Assembly (NCBI GenBank): GCA_020628935.1
Contig: JAHDEG010000008.1
Span: 1-64,000, forward strand
Source of the DNA: Flavobacteriales bacterium
GTDB taxonomy: Bacteria > Bacteroidota > Bacteroidia > Flavobacteriales_G > JALEGO01
Direction: 5' to 3'
Length of the DNA stretch: 64,000 bases
In this document: piece by piece, positions 22,141-31,054 of the stretch
Numbering within the stretch: the stretch's first letter is position 1
Layout of the letters: every line of letters starts with the position of its first letter
Made by a program: the position numbers and the translations under genes
The notes under the pieces: generated by a model
The model's input: the letters and a program-made list of their open reading frames with translations, nothing else
The model's database searches: none
Told to the model about the DNA's origin: nothing

Positions 22141-23118
22141 ATGGGTCAATTCTCTCGTCTTATAACAATAGTGCTAGCTGTGTTTTGCTTGTCTTCTACT
22201 CTTAGAGCACAAGATCCTCATTTCACGCAATTTTATGCTAATCCATTATACTTGAATCCTGCATTTGCAGGAACTGCCTGGTGTCCAAGGTTAGTTAGTA
22301 ATTATAGAAACCAGTGGCCTGGTCTTTCAGGTACTTATGTTACGTATGCCGCGTCTTATGATCAGCATATTGAAGCAATAAGTGGAGGGATAGGTATTTC
22401 AGTAATGCATGACAGGGCAGGAGAAGGAACTTTAAATTCAAATAGATTTAATGCTGCTTATTCATATCATTTACCTGTTAACAGACATTTTTCTATAAGA
22501 GCGGCATTGGAAGCTTCTGTTTTTCAGAAATCTCTAGACGCAAGTAGACTTACATTTGGAGACATGATTGATGCCCGCTACGGCTTTATTTACGATACAC
22601 AAGAATCAATTTTAGAACCACAAAGAACTGGTTTAGATTTTTCTGCTGGTATTTTGGCTTTTTCTAAAAAGTTTTTTGGTGGAGTTGCTGTACATCACTT
22701 AACGCAACCACAAGAAGGGTTGATAGGCCCCAACAGCAAGTTGCCAATGAAAATAACAGTTCATGCTGGTGCGCAAATACCATTAGATAGAGATTTTAAG
22801 GATGCAACCATTTCTCCAAATATTTTGTTTAAACAACAGCAAAACTTTACCCAGGTTAATATGGGGTTATATTTTTCTAAAGGCCCTTTTGTTGGAGGTA
22901 TTTGGTACAGAAAAGATGATGCTTTTATTGTTTTAGTTGGTTTAGAACAGGCCAGCAAAAACGGACCTAAATTTAAATGTGGGTATAGTTACGATGTTAC
23001 AGTATCGAGACTTGGCTTATCGGTTCCTAAGGGTTCACATGAGCTTTCTGTCTCTTACGTTTTACCTTGTAGAAAGCGACCTAAGAGATGGAGAACAATA
23101 AGTTGCCCTTCTTTCTAG
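22141..23118 (+). CDS. PorP/SprF family type IX secretion system membrane protein
   Basis: An outer membrane protein of about 325 residues from the PorP/SprF family, which links T9SS substrates, often type B cargo, or the PorE/PorK-N ring to the outer membrane. An in-frame GTG at 22120 exists, but the ATG at 22141 starts a better signal peptide (MGQFSRLITIVLAVF... ending LRAQ). The hallmark is the opening of the mature part, DPHFTQFYANPLYLNPAFAGT, followed by YRNQWPG. The C-terminal strands are barrel-like (HELSVSYVLPC). It precedes gldJ by 34 nt on the same strand. Because the family has many paralogues per genome, I give no gene symbol. Confidence 0.9.
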   Translation: MGQFSRLITIVLAVFCLSSTLRAQDPHFTQFYANPLYLNPAFAGTAWCPRLVSNYRNQWPGLSGTYVTYAASYDQHIEAISGGIGISVMHDRAGEGTLNSNRFNAAYSYHLPVNRHFSIRAALEASVFQKSLDASRLTFGDMIDARYGFIYDTQESILEPQRTGLDFSAGILAFSKKFFGGVAVHHLTQPQEGLIGPNSKLPMKITVHAGAQIPLDRDFKDATISPNILFKQQQNFTQVNMGLYFSKGPFVGGIWYRKDDAFIVLVGLEQASKNGPKFKCGYSYDVTVSRLGLSVPKGSHELSVSYVLPCRKRPKRWRTISCPSF

Positions 23119-23152
23119 TTATATTATATAGTTATAGTAAAACCTTGCTGCT

Positions 23153-24661
23153 ATGAAAAAATTACTTTGGTTTTTGCCTGTTTTTAGCATTATTGCAATG
23201 AACAGCTGTAAAACAGAAAAATCTTCAATTACCGGTTGGAGTTATAATGATCCTGCTAATGGCGGGTTCGAAAAATCTGCATTCTTGGATCAAGAAACGG
23301 GTCCTAATCTTGTTCTCGTTGAAGGTGGTACTTTTACCATGGGAAGAATGATTGATGATGTTATGTACGAATGGGATAACATACCTCGTAGAGTAACTGT
23401 GTCTTCTTTTTATATGGACGAAACAGAAGTAACCAACTTTAACTGGTTAGAATATTTATATTGGTTAGAAAGAGTTTTTGCTATAGATTATCCTCAAGTA
23501 TTTAAGAAAGCTTTACCCGACACATTAGTTTGGAGAGATAAACTTGCTTATAATGAGCCTTACGTAGAGTATTACTTACGCCACCCAGCCTACAGAGATT
23601 ATCCGGTAGTTGGAGTAGATTGGTTACAAGCTACTGATTTTTGTGCTTGGAGAACAGACCGTGTTAATGAGATAATATTAATAAGAGAAGGTCTATTTGA
23701 GCACTACACTAATCAAATTAATGAAGATAACTTTAACTCTGATGCTTATTTTGCAGGCCAGTATGAGTCTGGTAAAAGAGTTGAAGGATTACCTGATTTA
23801 CACCCTAACAGGGATTTCAGAAATGTTAGAATGGAAGACGGTTTATTATTACCTCGTTACAGGTTGCCAACTGAAGCTGAGTGGGAATATGCTGCTTACG
23901 GCTTGATTGGTAATTCACTTGGCGAGCGTGTAGTTGAAAGACGTTTTTGGCCTTGGGGTGGTCACGCTGTACGTAACCCCGAAGAAGATTACTTAGGTAT
24001 GATGCTTGCAAACTTTAAAAGAGGCGCTGGTGATAATATGGGTATAGCTGGTAAATTAAATGACAATGCTGATATTACTGCTCCTGTTCATGCTTACTGG
24101 CCAAACGATTATGGCCTGTACAATATGGCTGGTAATGTTAGTGAGTGGGTTATGGATGTTTACAGGCCACTCTCTAACGAAGATCGCTCAGATTTTAGAG
24201 CATTTAGGGGTAATGTGTTTAAGACTGTTGTGAAAGATCAGGATGATTTAATAGCAGAGAAAGATAGTTTAGGTAGGTTACAATATAGAGATGTGACAGA
24301 AGACGAAAATGTTGATAGAAGAAATTATCGTAGATCAGATAATATTAACTTTTTAGATGGTGATGTTGAGTCTAATATTAATCCTAATTGGACTGATCCG
24401 CCCGAAGCTGAAGAAAAGTCATTTAAGTTGCACACAAAGTACCAGTTTGAGGAAGATGAGCCGGAGTCAAACGCAATGTATGACTATACCATTACTTCTA
24501 TGATTAATGATAAGGCTCGTGTTTACAAGGGCGGTTCTTGGAAGGATATGGCTTATTATATGAACCCTGGAACTAGAAGGTATTTAGATGAAAAGCAAGC
24601 AACTGATTACATTGGTTTTAGATGTGTAATGGATCGCTTAGGAAGCCCTAAAGGATTTTAG
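23153..24661 (+). CDS. gldJ: Gliding motility/T9SS lipoprotein GldJ
   Basis: An outer-membrane lipoprotein needed for T9SS function and gliding in Flavobacteriia. It stabilises GldK. The lipobox ends at Cys19 (MNSC). The mature start, with TGWSYNDPANGGF, and the block LVEGGTFTMGRMIDDVM are specific to GldJ rather than to its relative GldK. The rest is a formylglycine-generating-enzyme (SUMF1-like) fold: FYMDETEVTN, YRLPTEAEWEYAA, LYNMAGNVSEWVMD, and the closing VYKGGSWKDMAYYMNPGTRRYL. It is not expected to be catalytic. At 502 residues it is slightly shorter than the Flavobacterium protein. The porU/porV and murF neighbours match the arrangement I know from Flavobacterium. Confidence 0.93.
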   Translation: MKKLLWFLPVFSIIAMNSCKTEKSSITGWSYNDPANGGFEKSAFLDQETGPNLVLVEGGTFTMGRMIDDVMYEWDNIPRRVTVSSFYMDETEVTNFNWLEYLYWLERVFAIDYPQVFKKALPDTLVWRDKLAYNEPYVEYYLRHPAYRDYPVVGVDWLQATDFCAWRTDRVNEIILIREGLFEHYTNQINEDNFNSDAYFAGQYESGKRVEGLPDLHPNRDFRNVRMEDGLLLPRYRLPTEAEWEYAAYGLIGNSLGERVVERRFWPWGGHAVRNPEEDYLGMMLANFKRGAGDNMGIAGKLNDNADITAPVHAYWPNDYGLYNMAGNVSEWVMDVYRPLSNEDRSDFRAFRGNVFKTVVKDQDDLIAEKDSLGRLQYRDVTEDENVDRRNYRRSDNINFLDGDVESNINPNWTDPPEAEEKSFKLHTKYQFEEDEPESNAMYDYTITSMINDKARVYKGGSWKDMAYYMNPGTRRYLDEKQATDYIGFRCVMDRLGSPKGF

Positions 24662-24683
24662 TAAAATAATTTAATTTAAATTG

Positions 24684-24713
24684 AGGCTCTGGTATTTTAC
24701 TAGGGCCTTTTTT
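24684..24713 (+). terminator. Rho-independent terminator between gldJ and murF
   Basis: A 7-bp stem with one G-T pair (AGGCTCT at 24684-24690 with AGGGCCT at 24702-24708) is followed by a T run. It lies 23 nt after the gldJ stop and 12 nt before the murF start, so murF is probably expressed partly by read-through. Confidence 0.6.
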
Positions 24714-24724
24714 GTTTAGATAAT

Positions 24725-26023
24725 ATGATGAAAGACTTATTGAATATATTTTTAGAAGGTCATTCGGTTTGTACTGATACTAGGAAGATAACAGAAGGCT
24801 GTATTTTCTTTGCTTTGAAAGGAGATAATTTTGATGGGAATACATTTGTTAAGAAAGCTTTAGAGCTTGGCGCTTATTTATGTGTTAGTGACGATAGTGC
24901 GAACAGTGAGATAAAAAATACCGTTATTGTTGAAGATGTTCTTTTGTCCTTACAAAATCTAGCTAGAGATTACAGAAGAACCTTAAATATACCAGTCATA
25001 GCTATTGCAGGAAGTAACGGTAAAACAACCACCAAAGAGTTGCTGCAATCCGTGTTAAAACAGAAATTCAGATGTTTTGCTACTCAAGGAAATTTGAATA
25101 ATCATATTGGTGTTCCGCTAACACTTTTATCTACCCCAGCTGATACTGAAATTTTAATTGTAGAACTAGGAGCAAATAAAAAGGGTGACAATAAAGAATT
25201 ATGCTTAATTGCAGAGCCTAACTATGGCGTAATTACAAACTTCGGAAAAGATCATTTGGAAGGTTTTACTAGTGAAGAGGGTGTTGTTGAAGCTAATTTA
25301 GAATTGTATGATTATTTAAAGGCAAGCGATAATACCAAGATGTTTTATAATAGTGATGATGAGATACTTAGTGATGAATTGAAAAATATTGATCTTATTT
25401 CTTATGGAACTAATCATTTATCAGATGTTTCTGGGAGGGTTGTGAAATTAACTCCTCTACTTGAGATTAACTGGACCTCAAATGGTGGTAATGCACAAGC
25501 TATATCAACACAGTTGACAGGTTCATATAATTTACCCAATATATTATGTGCAATTTCTGTAGGATTAGAGTTTGGAATTGATATTCAAAAAATAAATACC
25601 GCCATAAGTAATTACAAGCCGTCTAACAACAGATCACAGCTAATTGAGAATAGTACCTGCAAAATAATTATGGATGCTTATAATGCCAACCCAAGTAGTG
25701 TTGAATTGGCTCTAAAAAGTTTAGGTGAAAGCAACAATGCATTGAAAGGATTAGTTTTAGGTGATATGTTTGAGTTAGGTGAGTATGCTGTAACAGAGCA
25801 TAAAAGAATGCTCGATATAGCAAACTCTATGTCGCTAAATTGTGTTTTGTTAGTTGGTAAAAACTATACACGTTTTGAGGATGAATATCCTTCATTCACC
25901 TTTTTTGAGAGTACTGATGCTTGTAAAGCATACCTTTCTGATAATGATGTTTTAAAAGATCACTTAATACTCATTAAGGGTTCTAGAAGTATGAAATTAG
26001 AAGTTCTTTTAGACGTTTTATAA
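24725..26023 (+). CDS. murF: UDP-N-acetylmuramoyl-tripeptide--D-alanyl-D-alanine ligase
   Basis: A cytosolic Mur ligase that adds D-Ala-D-Ala to the UDP-MurNAc tripeptide, the last soluble step of the peptidoglycan precursor. At 432 residues it has the usual Bacteroidota length. The N-terminal domain carries SVCTDTRKITEGCIFFALKG. The ATP loop is GSNGKTTTK at 96-104, followed by GNLNNHIGVPLTLL and the carbamate-region block VELGANKKGD, then NYGVITNFGKDHLEGF. The C-terminal domain includes MDAYNANPSSVELAL and LGDMFELGE. Two ATG codons are adjacent (24725 and 24728) and either may be used. murF downstream of gldJ is common in flavobacteria. Confidence 0.95.
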   Translation: MMKDLLNIFLEGHSVCTDTRKITEGCIFFALKGDNFDGNTFVKKALELGAYLCVSDDSANSEIKNTVIVEDVLLSLQNLARDYRRTLNIPVIAIAGSNGKTTTKELLQSVLKQKFRCFATQGNLNNHIGVPLTLLSTPADTEILIVELGANKKGDNKELCLIAEPNYGVITNFGKDHLEGFTSEEGVVEANLELYDYLKASDNTKMFYNSDDEILSDELKNIDLISYGTNHLSDVSGRVVKLTPLLEINWTSNGGNAQAISTQLTGSYNLPNILCAISVGLEFGIDIQKINTAISNYKPSNNRSQLIENSTCKIIMDAYNANPSSVELALKSLGESNNALKGLVLGDMFELGEYAVTEHKRMLDIANSMSLNCVLLVGKNYTRFEDEYPSFTFFESTDACKAYLSDNDVLKDHLILIKGSRSMKLEVLLDVL

Positions 26024-26049
26024 GTATTCACGAACTCAGTTTATTAGGC

Positions 26050-26913
26050 TTAATCTCTTTTCCATACGATTTCTGGGTATGTTTTTTTTGAAGTTATGAT
26101 ATTTGATATTTCAAGATTGTAGATAACTGATTTTAGCATTTTATCTCGAACCCAACCATGTATAGCCCATTCTGTACTATGAAACCAGCGCTCAACATCT
26201 TCTATTTTTTGATTGTAACGTTCGCTTACCATTTTAAATGCTTGATCGTTCTTCATAAAACTATCGCATGAATCGTGAATAGTTCGTAACATCCTTACAA
26301 TATTATCTGGTTGTTCTTTTAGTATTTTGTTACTTGCGGCAATTACAAAGCAGGGCCAAGGGGTAAAATATTCTCCGATTCTTTTAAATTCTCCTGAATC
26401 AACTAGTGGTTTTGTGGTGTATTTCTCCCAATAAAAAATATCTGAATCCAGCGCTTTTAGAGATTCTCTAGCTCCTTCTAAGTTTTTAATAATTTTAAAT
26501 TGATTTGGGTTTATTTCTTTACCCTTACTGTTAGCATCTACAATTGGCATTAAATGAGATCCTGAGCCTAGGCGACTAATTGCAAATGTTTTATCAAATA
26601 TTTGATCGTATCTGTCAATTGGGTTTTTGCTGCTTGTGTGTATTCCCCAACAGAGAGGAGTTGTAACATATTCGCTAATTATTTTGCTTTGGTTTCCATT
26701 AATTATATCAGTAACGATTCCTTCTGTTAATAAAACACAGGCATCTATTTCATCGTTTCTTAATGCTTGGGTCATTTGCCCAGTTCCTCCCTTAAATGTA
26801 GTCCATTTTACATCTACATCTCTTTTTTTAAATAGTTGATTTTCGATGGCCAAATGTATGGGTAGGTTGAAGTGTTCTGGTACTCCACCAATTCTGAGAG
26901 GTTTATTGTTCAT
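26050..26913 (-). CDS. Type 2 periplasmic-binding-fold protein without a signal peptide
   Basis: A 287-residue protein with the solute-binding fold of the NMT1/THI5/SsuA type (LRIGGVPEHFNLPIHLAIENQLF, FKGGTGQMTQALRNDEIDACVLLTEG, then ISRLGSGSHLMP). Unlike transporter-binding proteins it starts directly on the first beta strand, with no signal peptide or lipobox, and no permease or ATPase gene is nearby. It may therefore be a cytosolic ligand-binding protein or an enzyme related to THI5-type pyrimidine synthases. I do not see the Cys-rich CCCFC motif of THI5, which argues against that activity. It follows the DUF5723-like gene with a 44-nt gap and could be in the same unit. Confidence 0.65.
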   Translation of the reverse strand: MNNKPLRIGGVPEHFNLPIHLAIENQLFKKRDVDVKWTTFKGGTGQMTQALRNDEIDACVLLTEGIVTDIINGNQSKIISEYVTTPLCWGIHTSSKNPIDRYDQIFDKTFAISRLGSGSHLMPIVDANSKGKEINPNQFKIIKNLEGARESLKALDSDIFYWEKYTTKPLVDSGEFKRIGEYFTPWPCFVIAASNKILKEQPDNIVRMLRTIHDSCDSFMKNDQAFKMVSERYNQKIEDVERWFHSTEWAIHGWVRDKMLKSVIYNLEISNIITSKKTYPEIVWKRD

Positions 26914-26957
26914 GAGTTTGTGTAAACTATTTTGCGTTATTCTATTCTTTTATTTTT

Positions 26958-28334
26958 TTACCATGTAGGGCAACTTGGATCGCCAACTACTCCTCCGCTA
27001 TGCTTGCCTTTTCTGCCTTTGCATTTAGGGTTTCTTCCAAATTTTAAGTGCAAGCTTGCGTAAATATCTGCACTATAAATATCTGATTTTATGAATAAAG
27101 GTGTAAAAATATCTGAACCTATATTTACTGGGCCTAGCCTTACAGCTAAGCCAACTTTCGGCTTTTGATAATTGAATAGTCTCACGGGGATAGCAATATT
27201 AAAGAACCTATGTTGGTAACGTACGCTTGCAGCTATGGTGTTTCCTCTCTCTACACCAAGCAAATTTGCAGTTTGAAAACCTTGGTAAATAGATCCGTGT
27301 ACGTATAGTCGTTTAATTATTCTTGCATCTAACTGAACTGATATTGCCGCGGGTAAAACGGCACTAAATTCTGATTTGATATTTGTGATTACAGTTGGAG
27401 CTTGTGCGTTTAGAATGTCTTCCAAATCTTGATTATCGATAGTACCACTCCATTCTCCGAACTGTGCGTTGTTCTTGTATTTTATATATCCTAAATCTAT
27501 AATTGATACCCCAAAACGAAACTTGTAAGGAATATGCTGACATTTACTTTCTTTAGAATGCGGAGTGTAATTTTCTACGTTACTTAACATTTTTTGATAT
27601 GTAAAGCCAAGGTCAATACTAAAACCAGTGCCTGCGTTTTCACTGGGTTCTGCTAATGCATATTTACCTGATCCGTTTGCGACATTGCTTCCGTCTTCTT
27701 GATAGCTTCCTACTTCTGATATTGCATTTGTGAGACCAACTCCTCTTAAATATTTAAATGCTGCTCCAACGCTAAGCATGTTGTTTCCTTTTTTACTAAT
27801 TATATGAGAACCGTTTAAGCCTACTTCTGCCCAGCTCATTGCTTTTACTCTGGCTTTTGAAAATGTATAGACTTCGTTGCTATCTAAGTTGTATCCGCTT
27901 TCTATGAGCGGTCTTATAAGATCCATTGGTATTCTTGAAATGTTTGCAAATGTTTTTCCATTAATTTGCAAGCCTAGAGTAGTGTTTTTTATCGCAAGAC
28001 TAGCTGATGGTCCCATTACAGTAGATTGGGTATTAAAAAAAGCGGCTTTTGGTGAAATATCTGGCAAGAACGTCCAATTACCAGCATCTGGGTATGTAGT
28101 TTGATTTGCGAATGCGAAATTGTTACCTGCGAAAGCATGTAAACCAACTAAATTAATATCTAACCAAATAGGTTGATTAGCTGTTAATGCTGGATTTACT
28201 AACATTTGATGTGCAGGTAGAAAGTCGTCTGTTACTAACCCGTGTTTTTCTTGCGCAGCACCGCTAATGTCTAGTGTGACTAGAGCAGAAGTAAACAACA
28301 GATATAATGAATAAAGGCGATACAATTGAAACAC
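26958..28334 (-). CDS. DUF5723-like outer membrane beta-barrel protein
   Basis: An exported protein of about 458 residues. The frame has no ATG. The first possible start is a TTG at 28385, but I favour the GTG at 28334, which leaves a compact signal peptide (GTG-FQLYRLYSLYLLF... ending SGAAQ). The mature start, with LPAHQMLVNPALTANQPIWLDINLVG, resembles the DUF5723 family and recalls the NPA motif of PorP-like proteins. Alternating strands continue to a Lys/Gly-rich tail (GRNPKCKGRKGKHSGG) that ends in a Cys. That basic tail is unusual for a barrel. The function is unknown. It follows the TPR lipoprotein gene on the same strand. Confidence 0.65.
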   Translation of the reverse strand: MFQLYRLYSLYLLFTSALVTLDISGAAQEKHGLVTDDFLPAHQMLVNPALTANQPIWLDINLVGLHAFAGNNFAFANQTTYPDAGNWTFLPDISPKAAFFNTQSTVMGPSASLAIKNTTLGLQINGKTFANISRIPMDLIRPLIESGYNLDSNEVYTFSKARVKAMSWAEVGLNGSHIISKKGNNMLSVGAAFKYLRGVGLTNAISEVGSYQEDGSNVANGSGKYALAEPSENAGTGFSIDLGFTYQKMLSNVENYTPHSKESKCQHIPYKFRFGVSIIDLGYIKYKNNAQFGEWSGTIDNQDLEDILNAQAPTVITNIKSEFSAVLPAAISVQLDARIIKRLYVHGSIYQGFQTANLLGVERGNTIAASVRYQHRFFNIAIPVRLFNYQKPKVGLAVRLGPVNIGSDIFTPLFIKSDIYSADIYASLHLKFGRNPKCKGRKGKHSGGVVGDPSCPTW

Positions 28335-28401
28335 TCTTAAATGTAGCAAAATAACATTTGCTTGTAAACTGTAAGTTATTAACAAATAACTTTTTGGCTT
28401 T

Positions 28402-29442
28402 TTATGAAACCCTACTTACTCCTTTTGCAGCGAGTGTATAATCTGGCTTAATTGCTAATGTTTTTTTGTAGCAAAATAAGGCTTGTTTTTTGTTGTTGGC
28501 TTCTTCATATGATAAACCTAAATTATACCAGGCTTCAAAATCTGTAGGATAGTTTTTAATTGCTTGATCAAAATAAATACTTGCGCTATCGTAGTTTTGA
28601 AGTTGCACTAAGTAAATAAAACCTGTATTGTATAGTGCATTTCTGTTTGCTGGATCAATATCGAGCATAAGTTTATATCCTTCTAATGCTTTTCTGCTTT
28701 GTTTTAAATTTTGAAGGTAAAAACTCTTATGATATATAGCTTCTAAGTTATTAGGTTGTGTGCGAATAGCATTATTATAAAAATCGATAGCAAATTTCGG
28801 ATTGGATGTTTCGTATAAAATACCCAGCTGAAGGTGTGCATCATAATATTTTGCGTCTTGCTCAACTGCGGTTGTAAAACTTGAGATTGCTCTGGCAGTA
28901 TCTTGTCTTCTTTTAAAGCTCATGCCTTTCATGAAGTATGCTTTGGCATTGTATTTATCAATTTTTAATGCTTCATCGGCATTTTGAATAGCTTCGTCAT
29001 AATTTGCTAATAGAAGATAAATCTCAGTAAGTTTTAAATACGCTTCTGTTGATTGATCATCTAGTTGGATCGCTTTTTTGAGGTCTTTTCGTGCTTCAAT
29101 AGTTTGGCGATCAGCAAAAGATAAGTCTGCTCTAAAAATGAAGTATTTCGCGATGCTTGAGTCTAGTGAAATTGCTAAATTAATATCGTCTTTTGCTTCA
29201 CTATTATTTCCTTTTTGTTGTCTTAGGGTAGCTCTTTTAAAATAGAGTTCAGAGTTGCTTGGGTCTTTTTTTATTTTCTCGTTTACTAAACTTTCTTCAG
29301 ATACTTTAACAGAATCTGTTTTAGTGATTTGAAGGGGTGTTTTTTCTGTTGGGGTATTACAGCTTGTAACAATAATAGTTATTATGAATAGTAAACCCGC
29401 TACTACAGCGTAGAAGCGGGTTTTAAATAGGGAAACGATCAT
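28402..29442 (-). CDS. Tetratricopeptide repeat lipoprotein
   Basis: A 346-residue lipoprotein: a hydrophobic signal with a lipobox ending at Cys28 (IIVTSC), a Thr/Ser/Lys linker, then about eight tetratricopeptide repeats filling residues 60-346. Repeats are marked by the usual Gly/Ala/Tyr pattern (LYFKRATLRQQKGNNSEAKDDINLAISLD and later copies such as AYFMKGMSFKRRQDTARAI). Such proteins are scaffolds for protein-protein contacts, here in the periplasm facing one of the membranes. The partner is unknown. The start codon lies one base after the recA stop, so translation is likely coupled to recA, an odd functional pairing. Confidence 0.8.
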   Translation of the reverse strand: MIVSLFKTRFYAVVAGLLFIITIIVTSCNTPTEKTPLQITKTDSVKVSEESLVNEKIKKDPSNSELYFKRATLRQQKGNNSEAKDDINLAISLDSSIAKYFIFRADLSFADRQTIEARKDLKKAIQLDDQSTEAYLKLTEIYLLLANYDEAIQNADEALKIDKYNAKAYFMKGMSFKRRQDTARAISSFTTAVEQDAKYYDAHLQLGILYETSNPKFAIDFYNNAIRTQPNNLEAIYHKSFYLQNLKQSRKALEGYKLMLDIDPANRNALYNTGFIYLVQLQNYDSASIYFDQAIKNYPTDFEAWYNLGLSYEEANNKKQALFCYKKTLAIKPDYTLAAKGVSRVS

Positions 29443-29443
29443 A

Positions 29444-30451
29444 TTATTTTCCTTTGTTTTCTGCTAAAATTGCTCTTACTTTTTCTTCAATTTCATCGCT
29501 TAGTTCAGGGTTGTCATCTAGTAATCCTTTTACAGCTTCTTTACCTTGGCCAAGTTTAGTTTCACCGTAGCTAAACCAAGATCCACTTTTTTTAACGACT
29601 CCCAATTCAACACCAAGATCAATTATCTCGCCTGTTTTTGAAATTCCTTTGCCGTAAATAATATCAAATTCTGCGATTTTAAACGGAGGAGCTACTTTGT
29701 TTTTTACAACTTTCACTTTGGTTCTGTTTCCTAATACAGCGTCTGCAGATTTTAACTGTGCTTGACGTCTAATATCTAACCTAATTGAGGAATAAAATTT
29801 TAAAGCGTTACCACCTGTTGTAGTTTCAGGGTTACCGAACATTACACCAATTTTTTCTCTTAATTGGTTAATAAAAATAACGCAGCAGTTTGTTCTGCTT
29901 ATGCTACCTGTAAGTTTTCTGAGCGCTTGAGACATTAAACGAGCCTGTAAGCCCATAGAAGATTGCCCCATTTCCCCTTCAATTTCTGCTTTAGGAGTAA
30001 GTGCTGCAACAGAATCGATAACAATTAAATCAATTGCTCCGGTTCTAATTAAGTTATCTGCTATTTCTAAAGCTTGCTCACCATTATCTGGTTGTGCAAT
30101 GTAAAGCTGTTCGGTATCAACACCTAGATTTTCTGCATATCCTCTGTCAAAGGCATGCTCTGCATCTATAATTGCTGCTAAGCCTCCTTCTTTTTGTAAG
30201 GATGCTATTGCATGAATGGCTAGTGTTGTTTTACCGGATGATTCTGGCCCATATATTTCAATTACTCTTCCTTTTGGATATCCGCCTACGCCTAAGGCTA
30301 AATCTATAGCGATTGAACCTGATGGGATAACATCTACATCTAGTACTGCGCTATCTCCTAATTTCATAACAGAACCTTTTCCGTAGGTTTTGTCTAATTT
30401 TTCTAATGTAAGCTGTAAAGCTTTTAATTTTTCTTGGGCGATGTCAGCCAT
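29444..30451 (-). CDS. recA: Recombinase RecA
   Basis: The DNA strand-exchange and SOS co-protease ATPase. At 335 residues it has the usual Bacteroidota length. The Walker A motif GPESSGKTT lies at 68-76, followed by [37 protein letters not shown], the L1/L2 loop region with [16 protein letters not shown] and [20 protein letters not shown], and the C-terminal YGEGISRTGE-type block. No intein is present. It is preceded by bcp (12-nt gap) and followed by the TPR gene (1-nt gap). I see no SOS-type operator that I can support. Confidence 0.97.
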   Translation of the reverse strand: MADIAQEKLKALQLTLEKLDKTYGKGSVMKLGDSAVLDVDVIPSGSIAIDLALGVGGYPKGRVIEIYGPESSGKTTLAIHAIASLQKEGGLAAIIDAEHAFDRGYAENLGVDTEQLYIAQPDNGEQALEIADNLIRTGAIDLIVIDSVAALTPKAEIEGEMGQSSMGLQARLMSQALRKLTGSISRTNCCVIFINQLREKIGVMFGNPETTTGGNALKFYSSIRLDIRRQAQLKSADAVLGNRTKVKVVKNKVAPPFKIAEFDIIYGKGISKTGEIIDLGVELGVVKKSGSWFSYGETKLGQGKEAVKGLLDDNPELSDEIEEKVRAILAENKGK

Positions 30452-30463
30452 AGTGTATTTAAT

Positions 30464-30940
30464 TTAAGCGGTTTTAAGAGCTTCTAACTCTTCTAATATT
30501 TGGTTTGTATGATCTTTAACCTTAACCTTTTTAATGATTAGTTCAATCTTACCTTCTTCGTCAACTACAAAGGTGGTTCGGTTTATTCCTTCATATTCTT
30601 TACCCATAAACTTTTTTAATCCCCATACTCCGTATGCATTGCAAACAGATTGATCGGTATCGGCAATTAAAGTGAAAGGTAAGTCGTGTTTTAAAATAAA
30701 CTTTTGATGCTTTTTTTCATCATCGGCACTAATACCTAGAATTTCAAAGCCTTTATTTTTAAGATCTTCGTAGTTGTCTCTTAAGTTACAAGACTCTTGA
30801 GTGCAACCTGGAGTTAAGTCTCTTGGGTAAAAAAATAAAATTACTTTTTTACCTTTAAAGTCTTTAAGACTAACTAATTTTCCGTTTTGATCTTTTTGAG
30901 AAAAATCAGGTGCTATATCGCCTCGATTTAGGTTTACCAT
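30464..30940 (-). CDS. bcp: Thioredoxin-dependent thiol peroxidase (BCP/PrxQ)
   Basis: A cytosolic atypical two-cysteine peroxiredoxin of 158 residues that reduces hydrogen peroxide and organic hydroperoxides with electrons from thioredoxin. The peroxidatic Cys46 and resolving Cys51 lie in the family motif YPRDLTPGCTQESC. The thioredoxin-fold blocks GDIAPDFSQKDQNG, FEILGISADDEKKHQKF and INRTTFVVDEEGKI are complete. It is the first gene of a probable bcp-recA-TPR unit and diverges from the cation efflux gene across 114 nt. Confidence 0.93.
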   Translation of the reverse strand: MVNLNRGDIAPDFSQKDQNGKLVSLKDFKGKKVILFFYPRDLTPGCTQESCNLRDNYEDLKNKGFEILGISADDEKKHQKFILKHDLPFTLIADTDQSVCNAYGVWGLKKFMGKEYEGINRTTFVVDEEGKIELIIKKVKVKDHTNQILEELEALKTA

Positions 30941-31054
30941 ATACTTACTAATTTAATAATTTAACATTGGTTTATCTACACCATTAACTAAATATTTGTG
31001 ACTTTGTTTAATATAGCTACTGCTGGTTTACTTATAATTTGGTAAATTGACTTT

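Noticed and set aside
23153-24661. GldK rather than GldJ
   Set aside because: The TGW..N...GGF start, the LVEGGTFTMG..DDVM block and the murF neighbour fit GldJ; gldL, gldM and gldN, which follow gldK, are absent.
26050-26913. THI5-type pyrimidine synthase
   Set aside because: The overall fold fits, but the Cys-rich iron-binding motif needed for that reaction was not found.
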